The notes below the pieces were generated by a model, which worked only from the letters and a program-made list of their open reading frames with translations, was not told where the DNA came from and searched no databases. Below, in pieces: positions 31,276 to 35,864 of a DNA stretch of 35,864 bases. The stretch's first letter is position 1; every line of letters begins with the position of its first letter. Source of the DNA: Welwitschia mirabilis. Lineage: Eukaryota; Gnetophyta; Gnetopsida; Welwitschiales. Location: NCBI GenBank assembly GCA_051453625.1, contig JBOZIK010000001.1:273624449-273660312 (forward strand), given 5' to 3'. A program made the position numbers and the translations under genes.

Positions 31276-32102
31276 TCTTTTCTTTTATCATAATTAAGTA
31301 CTATTTATTTTCTTTCACTTCCTTTATTCTTTAATATTTTTACCTAATAGACACAATGGAATGTAGAATCAAATTTTACTTATACCTTTATTATTTCTTC
31401 TATATTATAAGAAAGGAAAATCATATTAATAATATATATTTTACTTATAATTAATTTTTAGGTTATTTTAGTTTACAAACAATAGCGATATCATATGTTT
31501 GTGTCCACCATTTATTCCTAGTTTTTCATCACATAAAAGATATATTAGGAATAGTTGAGAAGATGTAAACTTGTTGTTAACATACATGGACACATTTTAA
31601 GTATAATACCTAACCAATATAATAGGAGGTTTCAGCTCCAATTGATGGTGTTCCAACTCGATATCTAGCCATCCTCTGGATATGAGTTGGTTTTAATTTG
31701 GATTCTAAACTATACAAACATGGCTAGGCTTGACTTCATAGGCTTTTAATTCAGCTCAATATACCCCAATATAGGTGACAGGTAGTACATGAGGGAGATG
31801 CATGCTTACAAATAACCACTACTTCCTTGAAGCATCTCTAGATGGTGCAATGTGATGCATCGATGTCAAGGGTTCGAGATATTAAGTTAGAGTAGATTTA
31901 TACATGGGTAAGATAAAAGAGTAATAATTAAATCCACTTTCAAAAAGGTATTATAAAAAAAAAATGCAGTGCAATCTAACTTAATGATGAAATCTAAGTC
32001 TGGGGATGAACATTATTAGAATTATCTTGATTTAGTCCTATGAAATGAATACACCGCACAAATGTGTGCAAATAGTTCTAACTAATGTAGATATTTAATG
32101 AA
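31276..32102. other. AT-rich stretch with one less AT-rich patch
   Basis: 31620-31800 is somewhat GC-richer but has no long frame. The tRNA-like block at 31836 is listed separately. Otherwise nothing is recognised. Confidence 0.45.
31836..31895 (+). repeat. tRNA-like / SINE-like block
   Basis: GATGGTGCAATGTGATGCA resembles a pol III A box / D-arm and GGGTTCGAGAT (31870-31880) a B box. The short distance and absent acceptor stem favour a SINE head over a tRNA gene. Unrelated in sequence to the block in copies A and B. Confidence 0.35.
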
Positions 32103-33963
32103 TTATTTACTTAGTTATAATAATTCTAATCATCATTTGGTTCATTTTATAGAAACACTTATAAAAATAAAGTAAGCATAAAAGAACATTTTTCCCTTAG
32201 ATATAATAATAAAAAGCTAGATAAAGGAAATAATATTTTATTTTATTTTCTATCTAAATAAATAAATTATTCTTTTTATTTTATTTTAGAAATAATAAAA
32301 AAATAAAATAATGTACTTAAAGAAACTAAAACATATCTGAAACTAAGCCAATCTTAGAAACACTCTTCCATATGAAAATCTTCATGGATTGGTGTAAAAA
32401 ATCTAAAGAAAAGAAAGTATCACTCAAGCATAATTGTTAAGATATAAGTATTTATCCAAGACTCCATATAGATATATTATAAATCAATAAAAATAAGTTA
32501 TGAGCTGAAGACTACTTATGTCACTTAACTACTAAGATGAAAACTCTTATAAGCATGCACATTTAAAGGAAGCTAAGGAAAAAGGGTAAAAGAATTATTT
32601 CTGTAATTAAATAACACTTATAGGTAATTTAGCTTAAATCTACTAATAGAAAAATATTTTGTATAATTAATTTTCCTATAAAATTTTTGTCTAATAATTT
32701 TTCTATAATTTTAAATATTAATTATAACATTTTGGTGCTTTAACAAGACGTCATAGTTAAAAAGTAATAATTAATTAATTATAAAGTAAAAATAAAATTA
32801 GAGTAGTTTTTCAAAATCTAGACACATAATAGTTCCTTAAAATCTAACTCCAACTATATTAGAATAATAAAAGTATTATTTCTACTTTATCATTCTAGGC
32901 TAAAAACTATTGAATTTTTTAAAATTGCAGTCCTACCACACTACACTAAAATGATAATAACTTGTAAAATACTTTGATTTTTTAAATGATCCAAAATTTT
33001 TGAAAAGATTATTCAATTTACTACAACCTCATGATACTAAATTTTGTAAATATGTTGATAGATAGGTATAGAAACATAAATTACTTTCTTACTATTTTCT
33101 ACATTTATTTATTGATGTATTTTAACAAATAAATTTTTAAAAAATAATTTCTCATCCAAAAATTTACTGTTTTTACATTACCACATTCATGACACAATCC
33201 TAGACTTATAAAGGCATTTCACTAATTTATATCTACTAATTAATAAGATATAATATTTTTAACCTATGCCTCTATTGTGGAAATTTAATTTTCTCTATAC
33301 CAAAAATATGATAAAGTTTCTAAAAGTACTTAAGCAATAACCCAGATTAGAAAATAATGAATATACTAACTGATTAATTACAAAAATACAAATTAGTTTG
33401 TAAAAATGAAAAAAATCATTATAAAAATAAAAATCAAATCAATTCAAAAAAGAACTATTTACCATGAGCCTTGGGATTTTTCATAAAAGAGTACTAGGCT
33501 AAAGAGATTTTTGAGGATCCAACTTTGCTTCTAATAAGATGGTTCAAATGAATAATATATTAAAAAAATAATACTAAAATAAACATAGACTCCCAAATTT
33601 ATTTTCTTTTCTTTTCTTCTTTTTTTGAATAGTGAAACCCCTAGTTACGTGGCCATAATCATCCATTAGTATTCCACCATCACCAAGCACAAGAAACCCC
33701 CTTATATCTTACTATAATGTCTTGTTGGGTGCTAATAAGAGGGAATAATATTTTATAACATAATTGCATAAAATCCATAAATAATTCCATAATGAAATAT
33801 CACATCATTCTAATAAAAAAAATGAGATCATATGAGCAATAAGAGTAAGGAGCTTACTTGGGAAGATTAGTGAGATCTTAATAGTTGAAGATGATGAACA
33901 TCCAAGCTCAAGAGTTCCTTAGTTCCAAGCTTTCAAGCTTCAAGATCCAAAACAAGAGAGAGT
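32103..33963 (+). repeat. Tandem segment, first copy (~1.9 kb)
   Basis: Aligns with 34105-35838 in the same orientation. Landmarks are ATTTACTTAGTTATAATAAT at the start, AAAGGGTAAAAGA, TCCTACCACACTACA, CCTTGGGATTT, and GAGGGAATAATATTTTATAACATAA near the end. By eye about 80% identical with indels. No coding signal in either copy. The left limit is unknown because the partner begins at a gap. Confidence 0.8.
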
Positions 33964-34004
33964 ATACATATATACATATATATATATACATATATATATA
34001 TATA
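33964..34004. repeat. (AT)n-rich microsatellite
   Basis: TATACATATATATATA-type repeat running into an N gap. The plus-strand frame through it is spurious. Confidence 0.9.
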
Positions 34005-34104
34005 NNNNNNNNNNNNNNNNNNNNNNNNNNNNNNNNNNNNNNNNNNNNNNNNNNNNNNNNNNNNNNNNNNNNNNNNNNNNNNNNNNNNNNNNNNNNNNNN
34101 NNNN
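34005..34104. other. 100-N assembly gap
   Basis: Separates the two tandem segments; its real length is unknown. Confidence 0.95.
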
Positions 34105-35838
34105 ATTTACTTAGTTATAATAATTCTAATCATCATTTGGTCTATTTTATAGAAACAACCATAAAAGAAAAGTAAGCACACAAGAATATTTCTATTTCCA
34201 AGGTTATAATAAATAAAAGTCTACATAAAAGAAATATTCTTCTCTTTTATGTCTAAATAAAGGAGACTTTTTTCCTTTTAATAAAAATAAAAATATTCAA
34301 AATATATCAAATAACATCTTAATAATGTACTTAAAGAAACTAAATATACTTAGAGCTATGCCATTCCTAGAAACATTCTTTCATGATTATATGACAATCT
34401 CCATGGATTAGTGTAAAGAAGGTAAGCAAAGTATTAAACATAATTATTAAGACATAAATATTTATCTGATATTCATATAGCTATAGTATAAGTTAATTAA
34501 AAAAAAAATAAGCTAGAGACTACTTATGTTGCTTAAACTACTAAGGTGAAAACACTTACAAGTATGCACATTTAAAGTAAGCTAAAGAAAAAGGGTAAAA
34601 GAGGTATTTCTATAGATAAATACCACTTATAGGTAATTTAACTTGAAGTTACGGATAGAAACATATTTTATATACTCAATTTCCCTTAGGAAATTTATGT
34701 AATAATTTTTCTATTATTTTAAACATTAATTATAACTTTTTTGAGCTCTAAAGAGACATCATAGTTAAAAATTAGTAATTAATTAAGTATGAAGCAAAAA
34801 ATAAATTTTAGTAGTTTTTTACAAACTAGAAACATAATAGAATTCATAAAATATAAATTAAACTATCTTGGAATTTTTAAAATATGATTTTTAAGGTTAT
34901 TATTTAAGGTTAAAAACTGTCAAATTTTCAAAAATTATAGTCCTACTATGCTACATTAAAATGATCATAACTTTTTTAATACTTTGCTTTTTTAAATGAT
35001 TCAAGATGTTTTGTAAAGGCTATTCAATCTCCTACAATTTAAGATGCTTAAGTTTATAGATAGGGACAGAAACATAAATTAATTTTTTTAAAATTGATCA
35101 CCCATTAGAATAATTACTATTTTTACATTTTCACATTATGTTTTTATCCTATGCTTGTATTCTAGAAATTTAATTTTCGCTATAACAAAAATATGATAAA
35201 GTTTTGGCAACTAATTAAAAAATAAATTAGAACATTAAAATAATAGATATTCTAACTAATTACTTACAAAAAGAAAAATTAATTGTAGAATGAAAAATAA
35301 TTATAGAAACAAAAATTACATCAATTCAAAAAAACCATTTACTATGTTCCTTGGGATTTCATAAGCGAATACTAGCCTAAAGATTTTTTTGAGGATTCTA
35401 CTTTACCCCTAATAAGATGGACCTAATGCATAATAGATAAAAATAATTATATAATATTAAAATAAACATGGATACCCAAATTTCCCCTTCTTTTTTTTTC
35501 TTTTTAAAGTGAACCCCCTACTCACTTGGCCCTAATCATCCATTAGTAATTCTCTATCACCAAACATAAGATACCCCTCATATGTCACTATAATTTCTTG
35601 TGAGAGCTAACGAGGGGGAATAATATTTTATAACATAACTTTATAAAATCCATAAATAATTTTCTAATGCAATATCACATCTTTCTAATAGAAAAAAAAG
35701 ATCATATGAATAATAAGAGTAAAAAGCTTACTTGGAAAGATTAGTAAGAACTTGATAGTTCAAGATTGATATAGATTCAATCTGAAAAGTTTCTTACCTC
35801 TAAATTTATAAGATTTAAGCTCCATAAGCAAGAGAATA
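34105..35838 (+). repeat. Tandem segment, second copy
   Basis: Partner of 32103-33963. Its start coincides with the gap edge. Both copies end in a purine-rich stretch (AAGAGAGAG / AAGAGAATAAGAGAG) followed by a microsatellite: AT in the first, AG in the second. Confidence 0.8.
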
Positions 35839-35864
35839 AGAGAGAGAGAGAGAGAGAGAGAGAG
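35839..35864. repeat. (AG)n microsatellite at the right edge
   Basis: Thirteen AG units reach the end of the window. Confidence 0.9.

Noticed and set aside
33885-34175. 96-codon plus-strand frame
   Set aside because: It runs through an AT microsatellite and an N gap.

Overview
This is plant nuclear DNA: very AT-rich, depleted in CpG, poor in genes, and filled with old, heavily mutated repeats. The best-supported gene, a VQ-motif transcriptional cofactor, is plant-specific, and the two retrotransposon gag remnants are of plant Ty3/gypsy type. The extreme AT bias and the age of the repeats would suit a gymnosperm with a low-GC, retrotransposon-laden genome (a gnetophyte such as Welwitschia is one possibility), but I cannot identify the species from sequence alone. 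Eight runs of N break the window. At two of them the flanking sequence is repeated on both sides.

Layout. (1) 1-280: a GC-richer edge with a possible partial reading frame. (2) 285-4270: repeat copy A, a ~4 kb segment that recurs in direct orientation as copy B (11338-15366). A shorter, older third copy, C, lies at 6150-6912. (3) 4271-6990: AT-rich, with a diverged tandem repeat. (4) 6990-7970 and 9230-11340: two GC-richer islands with the coding signals. The second holds the VQ gene (minus strand, 10378-10833), tandem W-boxes upstream of it, a repeated gene start beyond an N gap, and downstream a likely minus-strand exon (9730-9914). (5) 15372-28372: a ~13 kb LTR retrotransposon on the minus strand, with 1.23-1.25 kb LTRs. 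It carries gag (including a zinc knuckle) and a retroviral-type aspartic protease of Athila/Tat-like Ty3/gypsy type, but no recognisable reverse transcriptase, RNase H or integrase. Its interior is duplicated around an N gap. (6) 28373-32100: AT-rich, with a decayed plus-strand gag of a different gypsy lineage and a tRNA-like element. (7) 32103-35864: a ~1.8-1.9 kb segment repeated in tandem across an N gap.

The most unusual structure is a family of 38-bp nested palindromes, twelve copies in all and seen only inside the 13 kb element. Each has four 6-bp half-sites (two forward, two reverse) with the fixed spacing 6-6-6-2-6-6-6. They sit in both LTRs, in the leader before gag, just after the protease, and in the noncoding tail. 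Different copies keep the arms and geometry while their spacers differ, which suggests selection for a binding site or RNA hairpin rather than simple copying.

The VQ gene and its W-boxes fit known VQ-WRKY biology: VQ proteins bind WRKY factors, and WRKY factors bind W-boxes. The remaining sequence is mostly repeat debris.
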